Source: Planctomycetota bacterium (GTDB lineage: Bacteria; Planctomycetota; JAMOSO01). From it: a stretch of 34,860 bases of DNA. The stretch spans positions 1 through 34,860 of the forward strand of contig JAMOSO010000043.1 of the NCBI GenBank assembly GCA_027063065.1, written 5' to 3'. Below the pieces are notes generated by a model. The model saw nothing but the letters and a program-made list of their open reading frames with translations. It had not been told where the DNA came from and made no database searches. This document shows, piece after piece, positions 1 through 7,482 of this stretch. The position numbers and the translations under genes are program-made. Each line of letters begins with the position of its first letter. Within the stretch, counting starts at the first letter, position 1.

Positions 1-1257
1 GTAAGCTCCGATGCAAGCTCATCAGATAATACTGTAAGTAACGAAGAAATTGATGCTTTATTAGCAGGTAATACTGCAGGGGCGTCCCAATCAGAATCTA
101 AAACAACAGTTAGTAATGACGATATAGATGCACTTTTAGCTGGCGCAGGAGGTGGTGGGACTAGCACCGATGCAAGCGCAACAGATAATACCGTTAGCAA
201 TGATGATATTGCTGCCTTATTTGCCGAAAACGCCCCATCGGATAATAATGCGTCGGCTGATTCTAACGATACTACAGTCAGTAATGATGATATGGCAGCA
301 TTGCTTGGCAGTATTGAAGGAATGACAGATACTTCTGCCGACAAAGAGCAGGTTCCACAAAAAATATTAGATTTGGTCGATAGCGCTATTGAGGTAGGTT
401 GTTCCGCTTGGCAAACTTTATTAAATAAAGATGTCAAACAAACTAGAACAAATGCAGAAATTGGCAATCCTGCGGCAAGCTTAGAAGGTAAGGATTTGAT
501 TGGCAGTACTATAGCAATCACAGGTGATATTGAAGGTACATTGTATTTGACGTATAGCAAAGCTGGCGTATCAAGAGCGATTGGTTCGATGTTGATGGAA
601 ACAGACGATGACATTGTAGCTAGAGCCGATAAAGAATTTGACGATGAAGATAAAGATGCTTTTGGCGAGGCTATTAATCAGTGGGGCGGTGCAGTCTCTC
701 AAGCTTGGCGTGATGCTTTGGGTTGTAATATAAGTTTTGGTCCATGCGAATTATCGTATGGTGCTACATTTATGCAGTTGCTTTTGCCTGGCAAGGGTGC
801 GGCAATTATTAATTTTGATTTTTCTATTGGAGATTCTGAAGAATCACCAGCTTGGATGTGTTTAGATTCTAAATTGGTGGAAGCATTAAATCCACCTGAG
901 AAAGAAGATCCAGTGGTTACAGAAGATCCTATTGTTGAGTCGGTAACTACTAATGCACTACCTAGTCAGCCAGAAGAACAATCTGATATTTTAGGTGAAA
1001 ATATTGATGCTGTTTTAAGTATTGAGGTTCCTGTAAGGGTAATAATAGCAGAAAAAAAAATGAGTATGTCTGGGGTCAGAGAAATCACAACGGGTTCTAT
1101 TATTGAATTTGATAAAAACTGTGAAGAAGTTTTAGATGTATATATTGGTAACCAGATGATGGGGCGTGGTGAGGTTATTATTCGCAGAGAACGTTTTGGA
1201 GTGCAAGTTAAAGAAGTGCTTTCTTTAGAAGAGCGCATTAGAATGTTAGGTACATAA
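1..1257 (+). CDS. fliY: FliY-like flagellar switch protein / CheY-P phosphatase, 5' end cut off
   Basis: The frame is open from base 1, so the start lies upstream; 418 codons are visible. Residues 1-104 are a low-complexity Ser/Asp/Ala-rich region with four copies of a TVSN(D/E)(D/E)I(D/A)ALL peptide. This resembles the LSQ-EIDALL peptide at the N-terminus of FliM/FliY, known to bind phosphorylated CheY. Residues about 121-298 form a CheC/CheX-like domain. It contains D219, E223, N226 and P248, an exact fit to the D/S-x3-E-x2-N-x21/22-P phosphatase motif. Residues about 336-418 are a FliN/SpoA C-ring domain ending with a typical GRGEV...FGVQVKEV stretch. This order matches FliY, a C-ring component that dephosphorylates CheY-P. 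Flagellin follows. An internal ATG at 292 is unlikely to be the start because it falls inside the fourth repeat. Confidence 0.85.
   Translation, partial: VSSDASSSDNTVSNEEIDALLAGNTAGASQSESKTTVSNDDIDALLAGAGGGGTSTDASATDNTVSNDDIAALFAENAPSDNNASADSNDTTVSNDDMAALLGSIEGMTDTSADKEQVPQKILDLVDSAIEVGCSAWQTLLNKDVKQTRTNAEIGNPAASLEGKDLIGSTIAITGDIEGTLYLTYSKAGVSRAIGSMLMETDDDIVARADKEFDDEDKDAFGEAINQWGGAVSQAWRDALGCNISFGPCELSYGATFMQLLLPGKGAAIINFDFSIGDSEESPAWMCLDSKLVEALNPPEKEDPVVTEDPIVESVTTNALPSQPEEQSDILGENIDAVLSIEVPVRVIIAEKKMSMSGVREITTGSIIEFDKNCEEVLDVYIGNQMMGRGEVIIRRERFGVQVKEVLSLEERIRMLGT
31..312 (+). repeat. Four tandem EIDALL-type peptide repeats in fliY
   Basis: Coding repeats start at 31, 106, 190 and 274, each 13 codons long, spaced 75, 84 and 84 bases apart. 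The encoded cores are TVSNEEIDALLAG, TVSNDDIDALLAG, TVSNDDIAALFAE and TVSNDDMAALLGS. The linker before copies 1 and 3 is also similar (DAS..DNTVSN), so the ancestral unit was probably about 28 residues. The array may continue upstream of the window. Confidence 0.9.
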
Positions 1258-1272
1258 TCACATAGTGATTAT
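1254..1272. repeat. 8-bp inverted repeat between fliY and flagellin
   Basis: ATAATCAC and GTGATTAT are separated by ATA, giving a perfect 8-bp AT-rich palindrome that includes the fliY stop codon. No T-run follows, so it does not look like an intrinsic terminator. It could be an operator or a weak mRNA hairpin. Confidence 0.35.
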
Positions 1273-1275
1273 CTA

Positions 1276-1303
1276 TTGACCTACTTGTTTTCATGGTTAA
1301 ACT
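1276..1303 (+). promoter_or_regulatory. Possible sigma-70-type promoter for flagellin
   Basis: TTGACC (1276-1281) and TAAACT (1298-1303) are separated by 16 bases; they match consensus at 5/6 and 4/6 positions. This would give a 5' UTR of about 45 bases. No well-spaced flagellar sigma-28 or sigma-54 promoter could be assembled. Confidence 0.3.
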
Positions 1304-1342
1304 CTTTTATGCAAGGATGTGAGTTTAGCGCCGATGCTTTAC

Positions 1343-1350
1343 AAGGAGGT
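1343..1350 (+). promoter_or_regulatory. Very strong ribosome binding site deciding the flagellin start
   Basis: AAGGAGGT sits 4 bases before the ATG at 1355. It is a complete Shine-Dalgarno match, much stronger than most others in the window, fitting a highly expressed structural protein. It fixes the start at 1355 rather than at the in-frame GTG at 1319. Confidence 0.85.
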
Positions 1351-1354
1351 AGTT

Positions 1355-2710
1355 ATGGGTTTAACAGTATCTAATCAAAATTTCTCGATTACAAGTTTGT
1401 TGAATAAACAAACAGATGCGACCCATAAATTTTCACAACAATTAACTAGTGGATTAAAGATTAATCAAGCTAAGGATAAACCTGCAGGCTTGGTTGTTTC
1501 TGAAATGTTGCGGGCTCAAATATCAGGTTTAACGCAAGGTGTCGAAAATTCTGAGCGTGCGATATCAGTTGTTAATGTGGCAGAGGGTGGCTTAAGTAAT
1601 ATTAGTTCTCAATTAACTGACGCTAGAGCTTTGGCAGTAGAAGCTGCAAATTCTGGAGCTATGGACAGCTCGCAAGTATCTGCCTTGCAAGGTCAATTAA
1701 ATTCTATTTTAGGTGGTATTGATTTTCAGGCAAATAATACGAGTTTTGCAGGTCAAAATTTATTAGATGGTTCTCGGGCAATTCAAACTGATAATGTTGA
1801 TGCAAACATTGAAAATATGGATATAACCAGCGCCATTGATGGTACTGTAAATATTGACGTTACAGCAGAGGCAACAGCGGCACAAGCCGATGGCACTCTA
1901 GCGGATAATCAAGCAACTGATGAGACTATTGTAATTCAAGGTGCTTTGGGTACAGCAGAGCTTCAAGTTAGTGCGGGTCAATCACAAGCGGATATTGAAG
2001 CGGCTATTAATGCTCTTAGTGATCAGACTGGAGTGCAATCTAGCAGTGGAGTTATATCTTCTGTTGAAGTTGGTTCAGAAGCCAGTGTATCTATCACTGG
2101 CAATTTAACAGGTATCACAGAAGGTGAGACTATAGGTACAGACATTGAGGGTACTATTAATGGTGCATCCGCACAGGGCTCAGGAAACTCTTTAACAAGT
2201 GCAAGTTCATCATTTACTGGTACTATTACAATGGCACAGGGTAGTGGCACTGGTGATTTTAGTGCTGAAGTAACTGGTGGTGGTATGCAATTTCAACTAG
2301 GTGCTAATAGTGGTGAGTCTGTGCGTGTAGGTTTAAATAGCGCACATACTTCGTCATTAGGTTCTAGTAGCGGGGTTGGTTCTATGCGAGATTTGCTTTC
2401 GGGAGGCTCAGCTTCATTATCACAAAACCCATCGGCTGCCATTGATATTATAGATGCTGCTATTGCAGAAGTATCATCACAACGAGCTGATTTAGGCGCG
2501 TTTACAAGCAATACCTTAGAGTCTAATATTTCTTCTTTGAGTACTGATATTGTTAACACAACAGATAGCGAATCTAGAATTAGAGATACAGATTTTGCTA
2601 AAAGTATAATGGATTATTTGCAATCACAGTTACAAGAAAAATCCACTATCTCTATGGGTGTACAAGCAAACACTAATGCTAAAAATATTTTGAGTTTGCT
2701 AGGTTCGTAA
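1355..2710 (+). CDS. fliC: Flagellin
   Basis: Filament subunit, 451 residues from the ATG at 1355. The N-terminal D0/D1 region (about 1-140) has the usual pattern: SNxxSxxSLxxLN-like start, QLTSGLKINQAKDKPAGL, ISVVNVAEGGLSNI, and an NTSFAGQNLLDGS segment. The C-terminal D1/D0 region (about 365-451) has an SQRADLGA segment, RIRDTDFA and ends AKNILSLLGS. The central part (about 150-330) is a Ser/Thr/Gly/Ala-rich variable region, probably surface exposed, with no family I can name. No signal peptide is present, as expected for type III export. It is convergent with the lipoprotein gene, whose stop codon begins on the very next base. Confidence 0.95.
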   Translation: MGLTVSNQNFSITSLLNKQTDATHKFSQQLTSGLKINQAKDKPAGLVVSEMLRAQISGLTQGVENSERAISVVNVAEGGLSNISSQLTDARALAVEAANSGAMDSSQVSALQGQLNSILGGIDFQANNTSFAGQNLLDGSRAIQTDNVDANIENMDITSAIDGTVNIDVTAEATAAQADGTLADNQATDETIVIQGALGTAELQVSAGQSQADIEAAINALSDQTGVQSSSGVISSVEVGSEASVSITGNLTGITEGETIGTDIEGTINGASAQGSGNSLTSASSSFTGTITMAQGSGTGDFSAEVTGGGMQFQLGANSGESVRVGLNSAHTSSLGSSSGVGSMRDLLSGGSASLSQNPSAAIDIIDAAIAEVSSQRADLGAFTSNTLESNISSLSTDIVNTTDSESRIRDTDFAKSIMDYLQSQLQEKSTISMGVQANTNAKNILSLLGS

Positions 2711-3097
2711 TTATTGCATTTTTTTACGATTTAAGGCCTGTTGTTTAATTTTATTTAAATCTACTTTTTGCATTTTTTGCATATCAAAATGTAATGTTTT
2801 ATGGTCGGTAATTTTTTTAGTCGTCATAAAATCAGCCCCCATATCTATAACAGGATAACCATACCATTTAGGGTTAATATTCACTACTTTGGTTAGAGTG
2901 TTATAATCTTTTAGTTTTAATTCAAAGCGGTATGCACCACCCCCGTGCCATTTAGTGGTTACGGGGGTCGAACCGATTTCTATATCATTGATACTTACTA
3001 AAGCACCTGATGGAGTGCTTGTAATTGTAAGTGTTTTAGTAAGGCATCCAGTAAAAATAAAACTGGCAAAAACGATGGCGATAAATGAATATTTCAT
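2711..3097 (-). CDS. Small lipoprotein with a PEGA domain
   Basis: 128 residues. The N-terminus is a lipoprotein signal with lipobox FTGC (Cys17 would be lipidated). Residues about 23-65 read as a PEGA domain: ITSTPSGALVSINDIEIGST followed by PVTTKW and a GGAYRFELKLKDY strand, a beta-repeat found in surface and envelope proteins. The C-terminus is Lys/Gln-rich. The gene starts one base after the purE stop and is probably the last gene of the truA-purE transcription unit. Function unknown; an envelope-anchored binding or structural role is an inference. Confidence 0.75.
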   Translation of the reverse strand: MKYSFIAIVFASFIFTGCLTKTLTITSTPSGALVSINDIEIGSTPVTTKWHGGGAYRFELKLKDYNTLTKVVNINPKWYGYPVIDMGADFMTTKKITDHKTLHFDMQKMQKVDLNKIKQQALNRKKMQ

Positions 3098-3098
3098 A

Positions 3099-3599
3099 TT
3101 AAATATTTAATGAATCGTTGGCTTCCATTACTTTTTGTGCCATTTCTGCACGGGCATCTTTAACTTTTTGCGCAATGGTTGGATATTTAATACCTAAAAT
3201 TTGAGCTGTCATATATCCAGCATTGCCTGCGCCAGCATTGCCAATTGCTACGGTGGCTACAGGAATGCCAGTTGGCATTTGAACAGTTGATAGTAAAGAA
3301 TCCATACCGCCCAAATCAGATGTTTTCATTGGGACGCCAATTACAGGTAAAGTTGTTAAAGATGCAATAACTCCGCCTAGATGGGCGGCTTTACCAGCAG
3401 CGGCAATTATGACTTCATAGCCATTTTCTTCTGCAGTTGAAAAAAAATCGTGCACTGCCGCAGGGGTGCGATGAGCAGACATTATTTTAACAGTAACATC
3501 TAATGCAAATGATTTAAGTACGTCTATGCAATTTTGCATACACTCTAGGTCAGATTTACTGCCCATAACTACTACTACTTTAGGTGATATATTACTCAT
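3099..3599 (-). CDS. purE: N5-carboxyaminoimidazole ribonucleotide mutase (PurE, class I)
   Basis: Purine biosynthesis: converts N5-CAIR to CAIR. 166 residues, normal family length. Visible motifs are VVMGSKSDL near the N-terminus, SAHRTP, and an AAHLGGV segment where class I enzymes usually read AAHLPGM/V. The substitutions at the Gly/Lys and Pro/Gly positions are unusual but the catalytic His is present. A good ribosome site (AGGAGAAG) precedes the ATG. No purK is present in the window, although class I PurE normally works with PurK. It sits between the STAS-type membrane protein and the PEGA lipoprotein. Confidence 0.93.
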   Translation of the reverse strand: MSNISPKVVVVMGSKSDLECMQNCIDVLKSFALDVTVKIMSAHRTPAAVHDFFSTAEENGYEVIIAAAGKAAHLGGVIASLTTLPVIGVPMKTSDLGGMDSLLSTVQMPTGIPVATVAIGNAGAGNAGYMTAQILGIKYPTIAQKVKDARAEMAQKVMEANDSLNI

Positions 3600-3620
3600 A
3601 ACTTCTCCTGTATTTATATA

Positions 3621-5012
3621 TTATTGAAATAGACCTGGTTCTATTTCTGGCTCTGGTTCAATAAGTGGCTCTACCACGTCGATACTGGCAGGCTCATTAA
3701 TGGCTGTTTCCTCGGTTTGTTTGTGTATTTTTGTTGTGGGTATACTTGCAGGTGGCAAGACACTATTTGGTTGTGTAGGTGTAGGTGTAGGTGTAGGTTG
3801 TGCCTCAGGTATTTGTTGAGGCTCATTTTGCGGTGTCTGCATCTTGTCTGTTAAAATAGGTTGTGTAATAGGCTCGGCTTTTATGCGAGTGGGTAATTTT
3901 ATTTGGGATACTAATGATAGTAATTCCTCATCGTTCATTTTGATATCTTCTATAATTGGAGGCGGAGTAACGCTTGGAGGTAGAATAGTATTTGTGTTTT
4001 TATTAGTGATGATACTGGGCAATATAATTTTGTCTTCTGCAGATAAATTGGCTAATGCTTTATCTTTTGCAATTTGATCTAAAATTTTGGGAGATAACAG
4101 AGCCTGTTGGATAGGTTCTCTAAAAATATTGAGTACGCCTACAATTAAACATAAACCAAATAAAATGGGCATTAATAAACCTTGTTTGTTTATTTGGTGT
4201 TCTCGGTTTGTACTATGTGTTGTTTTGGTTTCAATCTCGGCAAATAAGTCTTCTTTTTCTGCTAGGGTTACTCCGTGCTCAATTGGTTTTGCTTGTGTTT
4301 TGATGTCGTCAAATAGCATTTCTTTTTCGTATTGAGTCACGCCTGGTACAGGTGTTGTATTGTCCTTTTGTTTATCGGGTGTGTGGATAACTTTTGCTTG
4401 GTTATCTTCAGGTGTAAGGTTTGTTTCTGTTTGGGAGTGGTTATCCGTGTTGCTGTGATGTTCGTCAATTAGTTTGTCGTCTAAGATTTTTTCCCACCGA
4501 ATGGCTTCTTCTGCCTGTGATTTAATATGTTGATAAAAAGGGCTTTCCTGATGTGTTACGTCAAGTTTGTCTTTGTTTTTTGTGTTGGGCGTAATTTGTT
4601 TTTGTTGGCTTTTTGGTATTTTTTGTTCACGTCCAAACTTGATTTTGCGTAGTTCTTCTTTTTGCGGTTGTAACTTTTTGGCCATCTTCATAGCTTCAAA
4701 ATTATTTTCAGCTATTATAAAACTGTCTAATACATTGGCATCTGTTAAGGCTTGTGTAACACGGTTGCTCAGTCCAAAAAAAGCCACAATATTGCTAAAG
4801 CTTTTTGCCTTACTTGATAATGCGCTTAAGGCTTGAATGCCAGGAGTGTTTACTTCGTTTAAGGCATTACAATCAAATACTATGCTGTGATCAAGCTCTA
4901 ATAAATGATTTAATTCAGAATGAAATCCTGTGTAATTATCATCGTCCATTTTACCAAGTAATATTACTAGGCTTACTTTGGGTTCTATTTCATTTTTAAT
5001 AACGTATTGCAT
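3621..5012 (-). CDS. STAS domain - transmembrane - proline-rich protein, function unknown
   Basis: 463 residues. About 1-110 resembles a STAS (anti-sigma antagonist-like) domain: a beta strand, then FDCNALNEVNTPGIQALSAL at the position of the usual D-S/T-x-G loop, with T56 as a possible phospho-site. Residues 110-275 are charged and probably disordered; they include two copies of a GVTxxEKExLFxxI motif (about 224 and 247). One transmembrane helix lies at about 278-297. The outer part (298-463) is Pro/Thr/Glu-rich, with a PTPTPTPTQP tract and a PEPEIEP tail. The layout suggests a cytoplasmic STAS module tied to a periplasmic stalk. It lies 33 bases after the cvpA-like gene and 21 bases before purE. 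I do not recognise a characterised homologue of the whole protein. Confidence 0.7.
   Translation of the reverse strand: MQYVIKNEIEPKVSLVILLGKMDDDNYTGFHSELNHLLELDHSIVFDCNALNEVNTPGIQALSALSSKAKSFSNIVAFFGLSNRVTQALTDANVLDSFIIAENNFEAMKMAKKLQPQKEELRKIKFGREQKIPKSQQKQITPNTKNKDKLDVTHQESPFYQHIKSQAEEAIRWEKILDDKLIDEHHSNTDNHSQTETNLTPEDNQAKVIHTPDKQKDNTTPVPGVTQYEKEMLFDDIKTQAKPIEHGVTLAEKEDLFAEIETKTTHSTNREHQINKQGLLMPILFGLCLIVGVLNIFREPIQQALLSPKILDQIAKDKALANLSAEDKIILPSIITNKNTNTILPPSVTPPPIIEDIKMNDEELLSLVSQIKLPTRIKAEPITQPILTDKMQTPQNEPQQIPEAQPTPTPTPTQPNSVLPPASIPTTKIHKQTEETAINEPASIDVVEPLIEPEPEIEPGLFQ
3775..3798. repeat. Hexanucleotide microsatellite (GTAGGT x4)
   Basis: Four perfect tandem copies of GTAGGT, read on the minus strand as alternating Thr/Pro codons in the proline-rich tail of the STAS-type protein. 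A six-base unit would let the tract change length without a frameshift. Confidence 0.85.
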
Positions 5013-5045
5013 GGAAATTATAGTACGAAAGTATCCTTAAAACTG

Positions 5046-5588
5046 CTAGTCTTTTTCATCTAGTTCTAGTCCAATTTTTTTGCGTATTATTTTGCTGGCT
5101 TGTTTAACTTTGTTGTCGCCTATAGCATTGTCGAGCCATTGATAAAAGCTGGTATAATAAACGCAAATTTTAGATGATTCTACTAATGATTCGGTCAAGG
5201 GCGAATTGTAAAAATGCAAAGTTCCAGCAATGATTGCCGTAATTATAAAACCTTTAATAAAACCAAAAATAGCTCCTGCGCCCCTGTTAATAGTTTTTAA
5301 AGCCAGCGTTTCTACAATAGCTGTAGTTAAAGCAGCAAATAAGCGCATGGCGATACCAATGCTTATAAAAATACTTAAATAGCTAATAGCTTTAGCTAAA
5401 TTAATATTGGTAATCCATTGATTTAAAACATTGGCCATTGGTTCACAAAATAATTGTGCTAATACTATGCCTCCAATTAATCCAATAGCCGATGCAACTT
5501 GTTGAATTAAACCGCTAAAGACACCTATAAGAGTAGTGCCTAATATTATGGCAATAAATAACCAGTCTAAAGCACCTAATGTATCCAT
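5046..5588 (-). CDS. cvpA: CvpA-family inner membrane protein
   Basis: 180 residues with about four hydrophobic helices (roughly 8-28, 31-48, 62-85 and 103-125) and a charged C-terminus. The NRGAGAIFGFIKGF segment matches the conserved loop of the CvpA family, named for colicin V production in E. coli and found widely as an envelope-homeostasis protein of unclear biochemical role. Its start overlaps the truA stop by one base (TAATG), implying coupled translation. The partner STAS-type gene follows after 33 bases. Confidence 0.8.
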   Translation of the reverse strand: MDTLGALDWLFIAIILGTTLIGVFSGLIQQVASAIGLIGGIVLAQLFCEPMANVLNQWITNINLAKAISYLSIFISIGIAMRLFAALTTAIVETLALKTINRGAGAIFGFIKGFIITAIIAGTLHFYNSPLTESLVESSKICVYYTSFYQWLDNAIGDNKVKQASKIIRKKIGLELDEKD

Positions 5589-6331
5589 TAATAATAAACC
5601 TCTTCTAGTCTAAGTCCTTTGGCTTCCGCAACGGAATATCTTGGATTGCGAATTTTAGTTTGTAACATTTCTAAGATGTCATCGGGATGTAGTTTTTTTT
5701 GACCTACGGCAATTAAAGCGCCTGCTAAACACCTAACCATTTTATATAAAAAGCCTTTACCTTGTACTGTAAAGCTTACAACGCCGTCTACCTCGTATAT
5801 ATCGGTTGCGTATATTTCTCTTGTTGTGTTATCGCGCGGTGTTCCAGAGTTGCATGTAAAAGCTTTAAAATCTAAATTGCCAATAAAATGTGGTATGGCA
5901 TTTTTTATAGCTTGTATATCAGGTTGGCCTTTTATTTCGCTGGTAGTGCGACGATTAAATGGGGTAATTGCAGATTTAGGAGCAAAGCGATAGCAATATT
6001 TTTTGCCTTTAGAGTCAAAACGGGCATTAAAATCTTTAGGTGCAATATCTATCGACCTTATTAACAAGTCATCCTTAGTCATACCGTTAAGTGCGTATAT
6101 GATTTTTTGTGGTAATATAGGATTGTCAGTGTGAAAATTTGATAAATGACCCCATGCATGTACGCCGGCGTCTGTGCGACTAGAACCTTGCAATTCTACA
6201 GGATGTCGTAATATTTTTTCTAAACACTGGCGCAATTCACCCTGTACGGTTCGTACTTCTGGGGCGTTTAGTTGTTCTTGCCATCCGTGAAAATCAGTGC
6301 CATCATAGGCTGTAATAAGGCGGTAATTCAT
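5588..6331 (-). CDS. truA: tRNA pseudouridine synthase A
   Basis: Makes pseudouridine at positions 38-40 of the tRNA anticodon stem-loop. 247 residues, typical length. The start MNYRLITAYDGTDFHGWQ is the family's first beta strand. The catalytic aspartate is D54 in SSRTDAGVHAWGH. Later motifs include DFNARFDSKGKKYCYR and a KMVRCLAGALIAVG segment. No Shine-Dalgarno precedes the ATG; instead a -10-like TATACT lies 7 bases upstream, so the message may be leaderless. It is first in a run with the cvpA-like gene, the STAS-type gene, purE and the PEGA lipoprotein. Confidence 0.95.
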   Translation of the reverse strand: MNYRLITAYDGTDFHGWQEQLNAPEVRTVQGELRQCLEKILRHPVELQGSSRTDAGVHAWGHLSNFHTDNPILPQKIIYALNGMTKDDLLIRSIDIAPKDFNARFDSKGKKYCYRFAPKSAITPFNRRTTSEIKGQPDIQAIKNAIPHFIGNLDFKAFTCNSGTPRDNTTREIYATDIYEVDGVVSFTVQGKGFLYKMVRCLAGALIAVGQKKLHPDDILEMLQTKIRNPRYSVAEAKGLRLEEVYY

Positions 6332-6338
6332 GTTGCTT

Positions 6339-6367
6339 AGTATATAATAGAAATGATAATTTGTCTT
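6339..6367 (-). promoter_or_regulatory. Probable truA promoter (AAGACA-17-TATACT)
   Basis: On the minus strand, AAGACA (6362-6367) and TATACT (6339-6344) are 17 bases apart. The TATACT ends 7 bases before the ATG, so transcription would start at or next to the start codon. A perfect TTGACA exists further upstream (6384-6389) but has no -10 at suitable spacing. Confidence 0.45.
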
Positions 6368-6416
6368 TAAATAAAGTGTTTATTGTCAAAGTCTAGTAAC
6401 GGAAAATTGTTTCAGT

Positions 6417-6435
6417 TAGTTGGAATCATCAACTA
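6417..6435 (-). repeat. Weak 6-bp hairpin downstream of lpxK
   Basis: TAGTTG and CAACTA flank a 7-base loop just after the lpxK stop. No immediate U-run follows on the minus strand, so this is at most a poor terminator or RNA end-stabilising hairpin. Confidence 0.25.
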
Positions 6436-6456
6436 TAGCGAATGATTGCCGATGCA

Positions 6457-7482
6457 TTATGTGGTAGTGTGTTTTTGCAGGTTTAAATTTAGGCACATCT
6501 GTTTTAAAATGTTTAAATCTTTTATATACATTTGAATTGGCAAATAATATGTTTCGGGTAGATAATCTATAAATGCTTTTAATTTAACGGCATCTTTTTC
6601 TGTAATTAAAAGGATTTCGCCTTGGGCTTTTTTGTGTAGAGCTTTGGCATCTAGCTTAGAAAAATCATAGTGGTCGCTGAATGTGATACATTCTATAATT
6701 TTGATGTTTTTTTCTTGTGCAGACTTGATAAAGCTTTGTGGTTGGGCAATGCCACAGGCCAGAATAGCTTGTTTTATATCGGGGTTTTCTTGGTTATCTT
6801 TTAAGCTTTTTGGCACACCAGCTCGTTTTGTTGCGGGTATAATTGGTGCCTCAATATGAAATTTATCAATTAAGGGTTTGATTGTAGTATCTGAGCTTTG
6901 ATTAATGATGATATTTGCTCTTTTAAGGTTTTTAAGTGATTCTCGCAATAATCCCGCTGGAAATGTGCGTTTAAATCCCCATGGATTATGAGGTGGTAAA
7001 ACTAAAATATCTATATCCCTGTATAGTTGACGATGACCAAAAGCATCATCGGCAATTATAACTTTTGCTCCATTATCAACGGCCTGTTTGGCTGCTATTA
7101 CACGTTTAGGATGGCAGAAGACGTCGATATTATATCGTTGTTTTATCAAAAGAGCCTCGTCATTTAACTGTCCTGTTTGTGCGCCATATCCTCGGCTAAT
7201 GACGCTTGGTTTAATATTTTGCGATATAAATATCTCTATTAATAAACATACTAATGGTGTTTTGCCACCGCCACCAGCAGTTATATTGCCAACTGAAATA
7301 ACCGGTACATTTAACTTGGTACTGCGTTTAATGTTTAATGTAAACAATAAATTGCGAATATCACCAATGCCAGCATATATAAATGATAAAAATATAAGTG
7401 GCAAGCGTATTGTTTTATATAAGATGGTATGGCTAGATATGATTGTAAAATACAAATCGGTCAATAATTTTTTATTAATCAT
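6457..7482 (-). CDS. lpxK: Tetraacyldisaccharide 4'-kinase (LpxK)
   Basis: Lipid A synthesis: phosphorylates the 4' position of the tetraacyl disaccharide 1-phosphate at the inner membrane. 341 residues. The Walker A region reads SVGNITAGGGGKTP, characteristic of LpxK. The N-terminus has a hydrophobic segment (about 20-40), and DDAFGHRQLYRDIDILVL plus the PAGLLRE segment are family motifs. Its presence implies an LPS-type outer membrane. The start overlaps the upstream zinc-ribbon gene by 8 bases, so both are probably translated from one message. Confidence 0.95.
   Translation of the reverse strand: MINKKLLTDLYFTIISSHTILYKTIRLPLIFLSFIYAGIGDIRNLLFTLNIKRSTKLNVPVISVGNITAGGGGKTPLVCLLIEIFISQNIKPSVISRGYGAQTGQLNDEALLIKQRYNIDVFCHPKRVIAAKQAVDNGAKVIIADDAFGHRQLYRDIDILVLPPHNPWGFKRTFPAGLLRESLKNLKRANIIINQSSDTTIKPLIDKFHIEAPIIPATKRAGVPKSLKDNQENPDIKQAILACGIAQPQSFIKSAQEKNIKIIECITFSDHYDFSKLDAKALHKKAQGEILLITEKDAVKLKAFIDYLPETYYLPIQMYIKDLNILKQMCLNLNLQKHTTT

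Noticed and set aside
31-312. CRISPR-like direct repeats at the left edge
   Set aside because: The repeats are in-frame coding sequence with degenerate codons and conserved protein sequence, not identical DNA repeats with unique spacers.
292-1257. fliY starting at the ATG at 292
   Set aside because: The frame is open to base 1 with three further repeats of the same peptide upstream, so 292 is inside the fourth repeat rather than a start.
1298-1336. Sigma-28-type flagellin promoter (TAAA ... GCCGATGC)
   Set aside because: GCCGATGC at 1329 resembles the sigma-28 -10, but the only TAAA (1298) is 27 bases away instead of about 15, and the start would fall inside the ribosome site.
1319-1354. 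Flagellin extended upstream to the GTG at 1319
   Set aside because: The extra 12 residues do not fit a flagellin N-terminus and contain the complete Shine-Dalgarno for the ATG at 1355.
2738-2775. GATTTAA...TTAAATC inverted repeat after flagellin as a terminator
   Set aside because: The arms are AT-only apart from one G/C pair, the loop is about 20 bases and no U-run follows, so it would not form a useful terminator.
6384-6389. Perfect TTGACA on the minus strand upstream of truA
   Set aside because: No -10-like hexamer occurs 15-19 bases downstream; the AAGACA/TATACT pair nearer the gene is better placed.
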